Origin: Stagonosporopsis chrysanthemi
Lineage: Eukaryota; Ascomycota; Dothideomycetes; Pleosporales; Didymellaceae
DNA: 64,000 bases
Direction of reading: 5' to 3'
NCBI GenBank assembly: GCA_022560025.1
Contig: JAFISE010000001.1
Coordinates: 186,001 to 250,000 of the forward strand
Positions 55,718 through 64,000 of the stretch are shown in pieces. The notes beneath the pieces are model-generated. The model had not been told where the DNA came from. It was given only the letters and a program-made list of their open reading frames with translations, and did no database searches. The translations under genes were made by a program, and so were the position numbers. Every line of letters starts with the position of its first letter. The stretch's first letter is position 1.

Positions 55718-57355
55718 TTAAATATTCATCTCCTTCAGATCCTCAGCAACCTTAAAAGGTGCCTCAGTCTTCGCCTTGATTTCATCAACAGTGACACCCT
55801 TGGCGTGCTCCCGCAGTGTCAAGCCCTCAACGCGGTCGACATCGAAGACAGCAAGGTCTGTGATGATAGTCGATACGCACTTGGGTCCTGTGAGAGGAAA
55901 TGTGCACTGGTTGAGAATCTTGGGGTTACCCTTCTTGTCGACATGCTCCATCGTAACGATAACCTTGGTTTGTGTGGGGTTGGCAACGAGATCCATGGCG
56001 CCGCCGATGCCCTTGACCTTTCCGGGAAGCATGAAGTTCGCAAGATCTATGCATACTTATTAGCAATTGTTCCTAGAGGTAGAGGGTGTGCTTAACATAC
56101 CTCCGAACTGGTTAACCTGCATAGCGCCCAACATAGCAACATCGATCCTTCCAGATCTGATCATACCGAAGCTCTCGTGGCTACCGAAAGTGGAGGCTCC
56201 GCTGTTCAGCGTAACAGTCTCCTTTCCAGCATTGATAAGATCAGGGTCCTCCTCGCCGGGCTTGGGGTAGCGACCCATGCCCAAGATTCCGTTCTCAGAC
56301 TCGAGGATAATCTCGGTGCCCTCAGGCAGGAAGGCTGGCGCAGCAAGAGGCATGCCAATACCCAAGTTGACATACATGCCGTCCTTGAGCTCCTGCGCGG
56401 CGCGCTTGATGATTCGCTCACGCTTCTGACTAGCTTCCGAGCTGCCCTCTGAAATTGCCTTTTTCTGCTCCTCGGGACTCTTGTAGAAGACTGTGCGCTC
56501 GATCTGCTTGCCCTCGGTGCTCTTGATCACCCTCTTGACATAGATGCCCTGGAGGTGGATGTCTTCGGGTGCGATCTGTCCGTCCTCAACGATCTCGTCT
56601 GCCTCGACGATAGTGATCTTCGCGTTCTTGCCCATGGCTTCATTGAAGTTGTTCTGCGCCTTGCGGAACTGGCAGTTACCGAGGCGGTCGGCTTTAGCAA
56701 CCTTGACGAAGGCGTAGTCGCCGTAGATGGCTTCCTCGAGGACGTATGGCTTGCCGTTGAATTCGCGGGTCTCTTTGGGAGGAGCCATCTTCGCAATGGT
56801 ACCGTCGGTGTTGTAACGGACGGGAAGCTCACCGGTTTGTACTGGTAGATGTCAGAGGATGCGAGCTGTGAAGATGAGAAGTTCGAACATACCTATTGTA
56901 CCGTATGCTGCTGGTGTGTAGAAAGCAGGCACACCTGCAGCACCAGCAGCGCATTTCTCCGCGATCGTGCCCTGAGGTGTCAGCTCCAGGCTGAGCTCGC
57001 CCTTCAAATACATTTGTTCGAAGACCTTGTTGTCGCCGATGTAACTTGCGACCATGGTGCCGATTTGCTTTGTCTCTAGAAGCTGGCCAAGGCCAACACC
57101 AGGCATACCAGCATTATTGCTGACAACTCTGAGGTTCTGGATATCCGATCGATCGCGGAGCTGGTTGATCAATGTGTTTGGTACACCAGAAAATCCAAAT
57201 CCGCCGACCAGTAATGTGGAATCAGACTTCATGTCCTTGATGGCTTCTTGTGCGGATGGAAAGATCTTGTTGATCGCAGGTCGTGTTGTTGTGGTAGAGA
57301 AAAATCGCATGACCTTACCATTGCGGCGGCCAGCGAAGTGGAAAGTGCGCTGCAT
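55718..57355 (-). CDS. Succinyl-CoA:3-ketoacid CoA-transferase (SCOT), mitochondrial
   Basis: Exons 57355-56893, 56841-56101 and 56046-55718 join in frame to 510 residues. The enzyme moves CoA from succinyl-CoA to acetoacetate (or acetate), and in fungi takes part in acetate and ketone-body use. The A-subunit half shows STLLVGGFGFSGVPNTLI, VSNNAGMPGVGLGQLL, ELTPQGTIAEKCAAGAAGVPA. The B half has YVNLGIGMPLAAP, the catalytic glutamate in ESENGILGMG, NSGASTFGSHESFGMIRSG and the segment DVAMLGAMQVNQFGGDLANFM. The two halves are fused in one chain, as in all eukaryotes. The basic Ser/Thr-rich N-terminus (MQRTFHFAGRRNGK...) fits mitochondrial import. Junctions at TIVQTGE and FGGDLAN restore conserved sequence. 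Confidence 0.96.
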
Positions 57356-57958
57356 TGCGTGGATGCTGAATCGTGATAGAGCCAGAAGCTTAAAGTTACT
57401 GCTATATGGTATGGCGGTGCTTAAACGACTACTGTAGAGTTTTGTGGTCGCGATTCTTACAACTGATGGCTGTCGAGACGCAGACTTCCAAATGAAGCTC
57501 CACAACACACTACAAACGAGAAATCTGGAGACGCGACGCGACAATGGGCGATTCTATCTTTTTGTTTGAACTTCCCCACACAAGCTATCGGAGTGTCGCA
57601 ACATGATGCTAACTGTATAAGGAACACCGATGCACTTGCCGTGCCGACGCCGGTGGGGCTCTGGAAGCCGGAAAATGCTCGACACTTGGCATGGATAAGT
57701 GCTTAGCCGCACAGCATTCGGAAATCTCCTGGCACGATGGTCTGATTGGTTGTAGCGTGGATCGGAAGAAGATTATGGGTGCGGATAAGGACATGTTTTC
57801 CAGCTTCAGAAAAGTTCATTTTGCTCGAACCATGTGACATCGCGTTCCGCTTCGCCTTTCATCTTGCGCGTGTCTGTCGCGTTTCAACTCAATGGTTATG
57901 GATTTGCGTAAGTGCTCAGTACAGACTGCGGATGATGAGTTTTACTATGATGAAACAG
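57356..57958. other. Intergenic region upstream of SCOT
   Basis: No gene is seen. It holds the SCOT promoter and the 3' side of the alcohol dehydrogenase gene. Confidence 0.5.
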
Positions 57959-59373
57959 TCAGTTAACATGCGTGTAATTGTGAAGGGATATCTTACGACT
58001 CGCGAAGTCTTTGTGGTGTTTGTCGCCGTGCAGAGCCCGAGATGCTATAGCATCTTCTTCCTCTTCGCCAATTGGTACATTGTACTGCGAGTGGTCAGAC
58101 TTAGTAGTAGCACTTGGAGAGCAAACCTTACTGCGGTCAACGTCGTCTTTAGGCCGAGCCTCTCGACCAAGTCGGCGATTGCATTTGCGACACTCTTCGC
58201 ATCTTCGCTGTCGTTGCCGGTGCTCTGCTTGTTGATATATGGAATAATGCGCGCAATCTGCTTAGCTTCGTCGGGATTACTCGCTTTAAGATGCACGACT
58301 GGCGCAAGGCTCAGACAGCTTGTGATACCATGAGGAATCGCGTAAGTGGCTCCAATCGCATGGCCTATGCTATGGCTCAAGCCGACACCGCCGCTGAACA
58401 AAAACGGGAAGAGCGATGCATAACATGCGAGGAAGAGCTTCGTGCGGGTCTCGGCATCGCTAGGGTTGGCCTTGGACTGTGGGAGATACGTGAAAAGGTC
58501 TTTTATTGCCTCAAGACATAGTCGCTTTGTTGGTATCTCAGATGCGAGGGGATGGTACATCAGCTCGACAGCGTGATCGAGAGCTCGCATCTATTCTTTG
58601 TCAGGTTTGTTCGCCAAACACTTCAAAATCATGTTATGGTAACATACTCCTGTACTTATCCACAGGTTCATGGGTGTGTGGATAGCATTCTCGCCGTCAT
58701 AAATCACAGCTAGAGACAACAGTTGTCAGTCGCTATTATGTGGCAGGCTAATGTACTGACCTTTTGGCACCTGTTCAGGATCACTCACGGCTACCTTGTG
58801 CCCTTCATCTGTGGTAAACCCCGCATTCTGTGTCGTCTCTGCAACACTGAGGGTAGTGGGAACAGCAACATTGGGTATCCATTTCCCAGTCTCTTCGTGT
58901 ATGTTGTGGGCAATAGCTTTCGCCGAATCGATTGGAGAGCCACCCCCAACCGACACGAGAATATCACAGCCCGACTGTGACATCATCGCAGTCGCTTCTC
59001 GAATCAATTGGATCGGCCTTCGTCGAATTAGCTCTGGATGCGAGATCCGTCCTTGAAACTCACGCATGCTGCCCGATCTTGTAGAAGGTGCCTCCATGCA
59101 TGTGCCCAAGCTGTTTCTCGACGTTCTTGATTACTGGTGTCTTCTCATAGAGAGATCGGCCTGTGACAATGAATGCTTTTGTACCTCCCAACTGTGTTAT
59201 CACATTTTGGAGCTGGCTTGTTTTTCCTAAGGCTCAAAGTAAGTTACGTCCGCCTCCTGCGACTCTATGGACCGACCGTTTCCATACAACATCAACCTGG
59301 TAGGCGAAGCTTGATACATGCCCATAGCTGAGCTATCGCAGCTAGGCCCCTGGGAATAATCCGGAAGCGCCAT
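57959..59373 (-). CDS. Iron-containing alcohol dehydrogenase (maleylacetate-reductase-like)
   Basis: Six exons, 59373-59277, 59226-59064, 59017-58761, 58709-58648, 58590-58132 and 58084-57959, join in frame to 387 residues. This group-III dehydrogenase uses a divalent metal and NAD(P)H. The N-terminal domain has GTKAFIVTGRSLYEKTPV and the nucleotide-binding loop LVSVGGGSPIDSAKAIAH. AVPTTLSVAETTQNAGF and AVIYDG follow. Metal ligands are seen in GMRALDHAVELMYHPLA and in GVGLSHSIGHAIGATYAIPHG. The C-terminal region is LADLVERLGLK-like, then VPIGEEEDAIASRALHG. The extreme C-terminus (SLHNYTHVN) is shorter and more polar than usual. Exon 4 is only 62 nt. Substrate could be an aromatic ring-cleavage product or a simple alcohol. 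Confidence 0.9.
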
Positions 59374-59834
59374 TTTGAAGTATGACAACTCGGTCGCGAC
59401 TTTTGGTGTTTGATGGTATGCATCTAACTCAGACAACCCGAACGGCGCTATCGCGGGGGAGGGGCAACTGCATCGCTCGCAGACAGCCCCACCTTACGTT
59501 CTCTTCCCCACATTCTCAGTCTCACAAAAACCCCACGAAACCGGTACTGCAGGCCTTGGGAGTATCCGAGAATACAATAGGAACACGATTGGCTGACTGG
59601 CACTGACGGATTGTCTCGGTGTTTGTACCGCAACCCACGTCAACGCTACGCTGTCGGTGACGCAAACGGCATTGGCAATAGTTTATTTGCGCCAAACGTC
59701 TTCCCTATGTAACAAAGAGCCGATGTGCAGAGATTCGAGAACCCACCACGGCCTATTACATCCCTACGAAGCTAATTCCCAGATTATCTTGCAACGTCGC
59801 TCCTAGATTGTCAGCTGAGGAGGCCAGCACGATC
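59374..59834. other. Divergent intergenic region
   Basis: No gene is seen. It holds the promoter side of the alcohol dehydrogenase and of the following 2EXR gene. Confidence 0.5.
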
Positions 59835-60579
59835 ATGAACGACTCCAGTACCACTGATCTCCTCCTTTCTGCAGATCAGAAGTTCTCGCAGCCTGTCCAG
59901 TCGCCTCGGACGCCCGAATTGTAAGGCCCTTCAGCCATGGTTGCAAGCAGACAGTACTGATTTCCAGCAAAGAGCGCAAAACAACCAGGAAGTCTCGTCT
60001 CTCCTCAATCTCCCGGCAGAGCTTCGTAACCAAATTTACGAGTATGTCTTTCAGGGTTGGGTCGTTGCAATTCGCCCAAGCTCAAGACGTCCAGGCAACC
60101 TTGAAGCCGACATTTGGCCTGAAACAACAAGCCCGTACCAAATTGCGTGTGGCCGTCCAACACACGATGAAAACAGACCACCCGATGTGTTTGGCTTGTT
60201 GTACACTTGCCGGCAGATCTATGCTGAAACAAGGCTTCTGCCCTATGGCCTAAGTACGGTCTTGTGCGGAGAGAGGCCATTTCCTTCCGCATGGCTAGCG
60301 AATCTACATGTACAGTTGACCCATGTCAATAGTCTACAACTGTGCTCGTACATGCCAGCCAATATCGCCTTATCGAGGACGTGGTTGGGAATCCTCCCGC
60401 GGTTCAGAGCCCTCAAGAAGGTCGAAATTCATTGGCAATTACATGTGCCACCTTGGGGATCGGAAGAAGACCACTTGTCAACGGCAACCGCCGATGAGAC
60501 TGAAATGGCGAAAAAGATCAACGAGGCTGCTTCTGCGGTTTGCCAGGTCAGCTTCCATCGCACTGTCGTCTGGGAATGA
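59835..60579 (+). CDS. 2EXR / F-box-like domain protein
   Basis: The long exon encodes SLLNLPAELRNQIYEYVFQG, the signature of a large fungal family of uncharacterised F-box-like (2EXR) proteins, then LLYTCRQIYAETRLLPYG, the second family block. The start is tentative. An exon from the ATG at 59835 to 59920 (GTAAGG donor) joins in frame to an AAAG acceptor at 59972 and would give 230 residues. The nearer CAG acceptors do not keep the frame. The C-terminus after LPRFRALKKVEIHWQ carries an acidic stretch and ends in FHRTVVWE. Function is unknown. Confidence 0.7.
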
Positions 60580-61468
60580 CTCATGGCAGTGCAGCAAGTG
60601 CGCCATCGAAGAGCAGATTCAGCTCACGTGTCTGTCGAATACAGCTCAAGGCTAGATCGGCTTTTGCTGAACTGGTTTCTATCACTGTAGACTAAGGCCG
60701 ATATAGGTCTCGGTGTTACGTCTTGACAGAGTCGAAATTATTCACCGCTCGATGCGCAAAGCCGAGACGTGTGGAGTTGCGCCGGGAAAGCACAGGACTT
60801 GCATCAGTCCGAGGGTCTCCAGATATACCTATGTAGAGAGGGGCTGGCCTTCGATGCATGAAATGTCCAGTGGCTTCGCGACATGCGGTCCGCAAAACAC
60901 GTGGGCTGTCCAGGCCTAGCAATATATCAGAACACCAACACTAGGCAAGATTGTGTCGATTGCGACACGGCAGTACACCTAACTTGTCCTGCAGTGTTAA
61001 TGAGGCGCCTGGGTTCGCCGCAATCGGCTGAAAAACACCGGACATGTTGGGAGGGTGCGAGATCTTCTCGATTCCACGACTTGCCCTCATCCTGGTAAGG
61101 TCGGAAAACATCGAGGGAGATGGAAGTTTCGGCCCTGTAAATCTTTGATCGCTTGCGGGTAAAAGTGGAGCACACAGTTAACATCACTCCACTTAGCGCG
61201 TGAGGCAACAGCGCCACCGACATGCCACCATCATCGTCATGTCTTTCGATCTGAGCTAGGGACAAGTCGGGATAAATTCTTCACGAATATTTGTCGCCGA
61301 GTGTGACAACTTGGTTATATGATATAGGGCAAGGGAGGCGATGGCCCGTATAAGTAGAACATCTGCGCGTCTGGATCGAGTCACTCCGCAGCATCTCAGA
61401 ACCCAAGCCACCAAGTCCACCAATCACGAACATCAAAGCAATCACTCTTAACCATCAACAACTTCGTT
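60580..61468. other. Intergenic region with a TATA box for the small gene
   Basis: No gene is seen. TATAAGTA at 61349-61356 lies 113 bp upstream of the ATG of the small cysteine-motif gene. Confidence 0.5.
61349..61356 (+). promoter_or_regulatory. TATA box upstream of the small cysteine-motif gene
   Basis: TATAAGTA, 113 bp before the ATG at 61469, is a suitable core promoter position for a fungal gene with a leader of about 60-80 nt. Confidence 0.4.
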
Positions 61469-61722
61469 ATGCCCTCCTTCAAGAGTCAGTCTTAAGCACA
61501 CCACAATATCCCAGCTTTGTGCTAACAATTATTGTAGACTCCGTTTCCTCCACTCCCGCAGGCCCTTCGTCGGCACCTACCCCTGCCTCGGTTGTCCCCA
61601 CCCAGTCTACTCGTGAGACTCTCCACGGAGCGACTGCAGCTTTGACCGCGCAGGGTCTCAACCTTTGTCCTCACTGCTATCGCGAGTTGTCGCACTGCAA
61701 CGAGCGCTTCGAATTCGCTTAG
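61469..61722 (+). CDS. Small 66-residue protein with a CPHC/C motif
   Basis: Exon 1 (61469-61484) encodes only five codons and a base. An intron of 53 nt (GTCAGT donor, GCTAAC branch site, TGTAG acceptor) leads to exon 2 (61538-61722), in frame, giving 66 residues. The N-terminal half is Ser/Pro/Thr-rich (NSVSSTPAGPSSAPTPASVV) and the middle is THGATAAL-like (ETLHGATAALTAQGL). The end has LCPHCYRELSHCNERFEFA, with three cysteines and two histidines that could bind one zinc ion. The clear intron signals, TATA box and clean frame support a real gene. I recognise no characterised homologue. The short length and compact promoter suggest a highly or conditionally expressed gene. Confidence 0.7.
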
Positions 61723-62209
61723 ACGCAATTCAATCATGAGAGCAAATCGGCTGGAACAGATCCCTTCGACCACGCAAGCGTGATGTTGGGGCTATGAACC
61801 TCATTGGATACCACTAGGGATAGGATTGGGAGGGGTGAAAGGGACATTTACTAGGCGTTCGGTTGCTGCATACATTGGTTCCACTATATTGCATCGAGGC
61901 TATGTTGCCTTTTCTAATGTGATTGGATATATCCGTCATCCGCATAAGAGCATCGCAACTCAACCCATGACATTCTTATAATATTTAGTTTCTTACCATG
62001 GACCATTAGTGAAACGTTTGAGAAACTACCAGCTATACTTTGTAGCGTCTAGTGCAAATCAGGTGACCGCCATTGTATTTCACTTTCAGCTACTTTCCAC
62101 TCCTTTATATAACTTTCGAGCAGGTACCTACCTATCCTGCTCCATCACCTCGACCTTCGGGGACGGCTCGACTCAACTTTCCAATCATCCGTCGTCTTTA
62201 TACGTCAAC
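61723..62209. other. Intergenic region
   Basis: No gene is seen; AT-rich in parts. Confidence 0.5.
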
Positions 62210-62909
62210 ATGCATTTCGAATCACAACTTTTCGCAGAGATACACTCGAATGACAAGCGAAGCATGGTGCTGAAAGATGGGATGCTGGATCTGACACTGG
62301 CCAGCACTCATTCAGACATGTAAGAGGCAAGACTGCAAGGGCTTGAACACAACTGATTACCGTAGTACGACTCACAACGCACAAAACTCTCCGCTCCTTT
62401 GCCTCCCGCCAGAGATTCGCAACGCGATTTGGAAGTTGGTACTGAGAAGAATGTCGATAAGCCAACCTTCTCCCGAGGACGCCAAACGTGACCATGATGA
62501 GTACATCTCAACCTGGCAACACTTTCTGCCACCCCCACTGGACCTCTTGTTTGTGTGCCGACAGACGTACGCTGAGGCAGTGTTACTCCCTTTCTCGATC
62601 AATACCTTCCATCTGCAGGATATTCCGGACGACAATGCATAGATGGCCTGCATGCGTTCTGCACAGATCGCTGCTATTCGTGCAATCTGGATGAGGTGCT
62701 GCAGGTTTGATATGCAGCTCATCATCCCAGCTGGCTTTCGCGACCTGAAGTTGGTATTGGTGACCTTCTTGGGCCTAAAGTTTTGCGTCTTCAGTAACAT
62801 ATGTCACGACATCTACGGCTTAGAAGGGTACGATTTCCATCGCCTTACAAGCGAGGTCCAGGCCGCAACAGGTTTCAGTGAGCTCAAAGTCGAATTCAAG
62901 CTTCTGTAA
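62210..62909 (+). pseudogene. 2EXR-domain gene with an in-frame stop
   Basis: Exons 62210-62319 and 62366-62909 (GTAAGA donor, GTAG acceptor) join in frame. The family blocks are SPLLCLPPEIRNAIWKLVLRR and LLFVCRQTYAEAVLLPFSINTF. A TAG at 62640-62642 cuts the frame after QDIPDDNA. The same frame then continues for 88 codons with MACMRSAQIAAIRAIWMR, which is what follows in intact relatives. A tryptophan codon TGG is the likely ancestor of the TAG. The truncated product would be 143 residues and keep the domain's two main blocks. It could still be expressed in that form. It is a diverged paralogue of the intact 2EXR gene 2 kb upstream. Confidence 0.7.
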
Positions 62910-63732
62910 GACGTGTCTGTAAGATGGAAAATAGTGCTGGAGCACAACGCATTCAGGCCCGAAAAGTCTAGAGAGAACTGCGAGACTTGATAAAAAAGCA
63001 CAAGATGCAATATGAACTTGTCACGGCTTTACGAAAAGGTGCAGTTCTTTGCACATCATGTAGACCATGACTCTGATACAGGTCCTCACTATTCAACCAT
63101 CATTAATGACAATAGAGGACGGGAAGACTCCTACATCATCATAAGTCTTTGGCAGTGCTTGTTCACATGCATAACACAGTGTTCGTTCAAGATGTTTTTG
63201 TGGTAGGGATATTCAGTAAATGGCCATGCCAATATACGTGCATTGTTAGGTCTCGAAAGTGCTTACGATACGCGCTACTATACAGAATCAATTGGAACGT
63301 TGCAAATAGGGTTGCTACCTCAATGGCATCGAGTTCGATTCGTCGTTGATGATCGCCGAAGATCAAGCCTCTCAGGTGTATGGACGAGGGAACAGTGCAA
63401 TTGATGTGCGTCAAGGGGAGATAAGCATCGAACACCGCCAGCCTTGGAATAGGCCACATTAAGCTTATCTTGAATCTAACAAGTGCGTGGAAGTTCTCGT
63501 GCTGAGGTATTGATGGTCGCAAGAAAAGGGCAGTAATAAGACCGCAATACGGCATTGCGCTAATCCGAGAACCAACACTAAACCGTGCAAGTCTGGTTCT
63601 TATCTTTAGCTTATCATACGTACGTCATGCAAACTTGCATGAACGAAGGAAGCAAGGGCTGATATCTAGTAGCGGAACACCTCAAAGTGATTCCTGGAGG
63701 ATTCTAACTGTGCTACTCGATTGCATACCGTC
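62910..63732. other. Intergenic region before the asparagine synthetase start
   Basis: No gene is seen. Open frames are short and lack motifs. Confidence 0.45.
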
Positions 63733-64000
63733 ATGTGTGGTATCAGCTGCATTATCAAACTCAACCGCGGCCAGGGGCACGAAGTCTCCTGTCTGAGTGA
63801 TGACAAGACACTAGCGAAGCAGCTGGACGACAGCCTTGAGCTGATTAAACATCGTGGCCCTGATTCGAGAGGCCAATGGATCAGCTCTGACAGCAAAGTT
63901 GGTACTCTGTCCTTGTAGCCTTCTTCAAACTTTCGATACCGCTTATCGTATCCAAAATCACCTGCTGACACTTCATAGCTTTCGGTCATGTCAGGCTAGC
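63733..64000 (+). CDS. Asparagine synthetase (glutamine-hydrolysing), N-terminal part
   Basis: Exon 1 (63733-63901) starts MCGISCIIKLN, with the class II amidotransferase nucleophile at Cys2 after Met removal, and contains the signature IKHRGPDSRGQW. A 77-nt intron (GTACTC donor, CATAG acceptor) leads to exon 2 from 63979, which gives the conserved VAFGHVRLA before the window ends. These are the glutaminase-domain marks of asparagine synthetase, which makes asparagine from aspartate, ATP and glutamine. The synthetase domain lies outside the window. Some fungal paralogues of this type sit in secondary-metabolite clusters, which cannot be judged here. Confidence 0.9.

Noticed and set aside
57356..57544. 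N-terminal extension of SCOT upstream of 57355
   Set aside because: The frame is open but has no ATG (it would begin at TTG), and the Met at 57355 already gives a normal presequence.

Overview
The window is nuclear DNA from a filamentous ascomycete (Pezizomycotina). A dothideomycete is my best guess, but I cannot prove the class. The signs are short introns (about 45-60 nt, GTRNGT donors, CTRAC-like branch sites, YAG ends), HET, 2EXR and DUF2406 proteins, a Zn-finger plus fungal transcription-factor-domain protein, and a Rad53-type kinase with FHA domains. Most genes are spliced, so I rebuilt exon structures by hand. Every intact model keeps its reading frame across all junctions.

Layout. 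0-12.3 kb is mostly housekeeping: the N-terminus of an SQ/TQ-rich protein, VMA21, a DUF2406 protein, methylmalonate-semialdehyde dehydrogenase, calnexin and a Reg1-like PP1 regulator. 14-26.3 kb holds two MFS transporters, an F-box-like protein, a 2-oxoglutarate/iron oxygenase, a frameshifted kinase-like gene and pirin. 26.6-35.6 kb holds a HET protein, a Rad53-like FHA kinase and the ER lectin YOS9. 36-47.5 kb looks accessory: a C2H2 transcription factor, a broken cytochrome P450, a small ABM-type monooxygenase, a wrecked AAA ATPase, an EthD-like protein, a secreted S51-type peptidase and a short-chain dehydrogenase. 47.9-59.4 kb returns to housekeeping: cytidine deaminase, JAC1, a DUF924 protein, a tRNA-Pro, two proteins of unknown function, SCOT and an iron-dependent alcohol dehydrogenase. 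59.8-64 kb has two 2EXR-type genes (one broken), a 66-residue cysteine-motif protein and the start of an asparagine synthetase.

Shared themes. Calnexin and YOS9 act in ER glycoprotein folding and disposal, and VMA21 is an ER assembly factor. Methylmalonate-semialdehyde dehydrogenase, SCOT and JAC1 are mitochondrial. No polyketide or peptide synthase backbone gene is present, so the 36-47 kb region is at most a small catabolic or tailoring cluster in decay.

The most striking observation is a tRNA-Pro(AGG) gene at 51.15-51.29 kb. Besides its normal 14-nt intron next to the anticodon, it carries a 52-nt insertion between the D arm and the anticodon arm. That insertion has every mark of a spliceosomal intron (GTAAGT, CTAAC, CAG), and removing it restores a canonical tRNA exactly. 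Four protein-coding genes (kinase-like, P450, AAA ATPase, 2EXR) carry stops or frameshifts.
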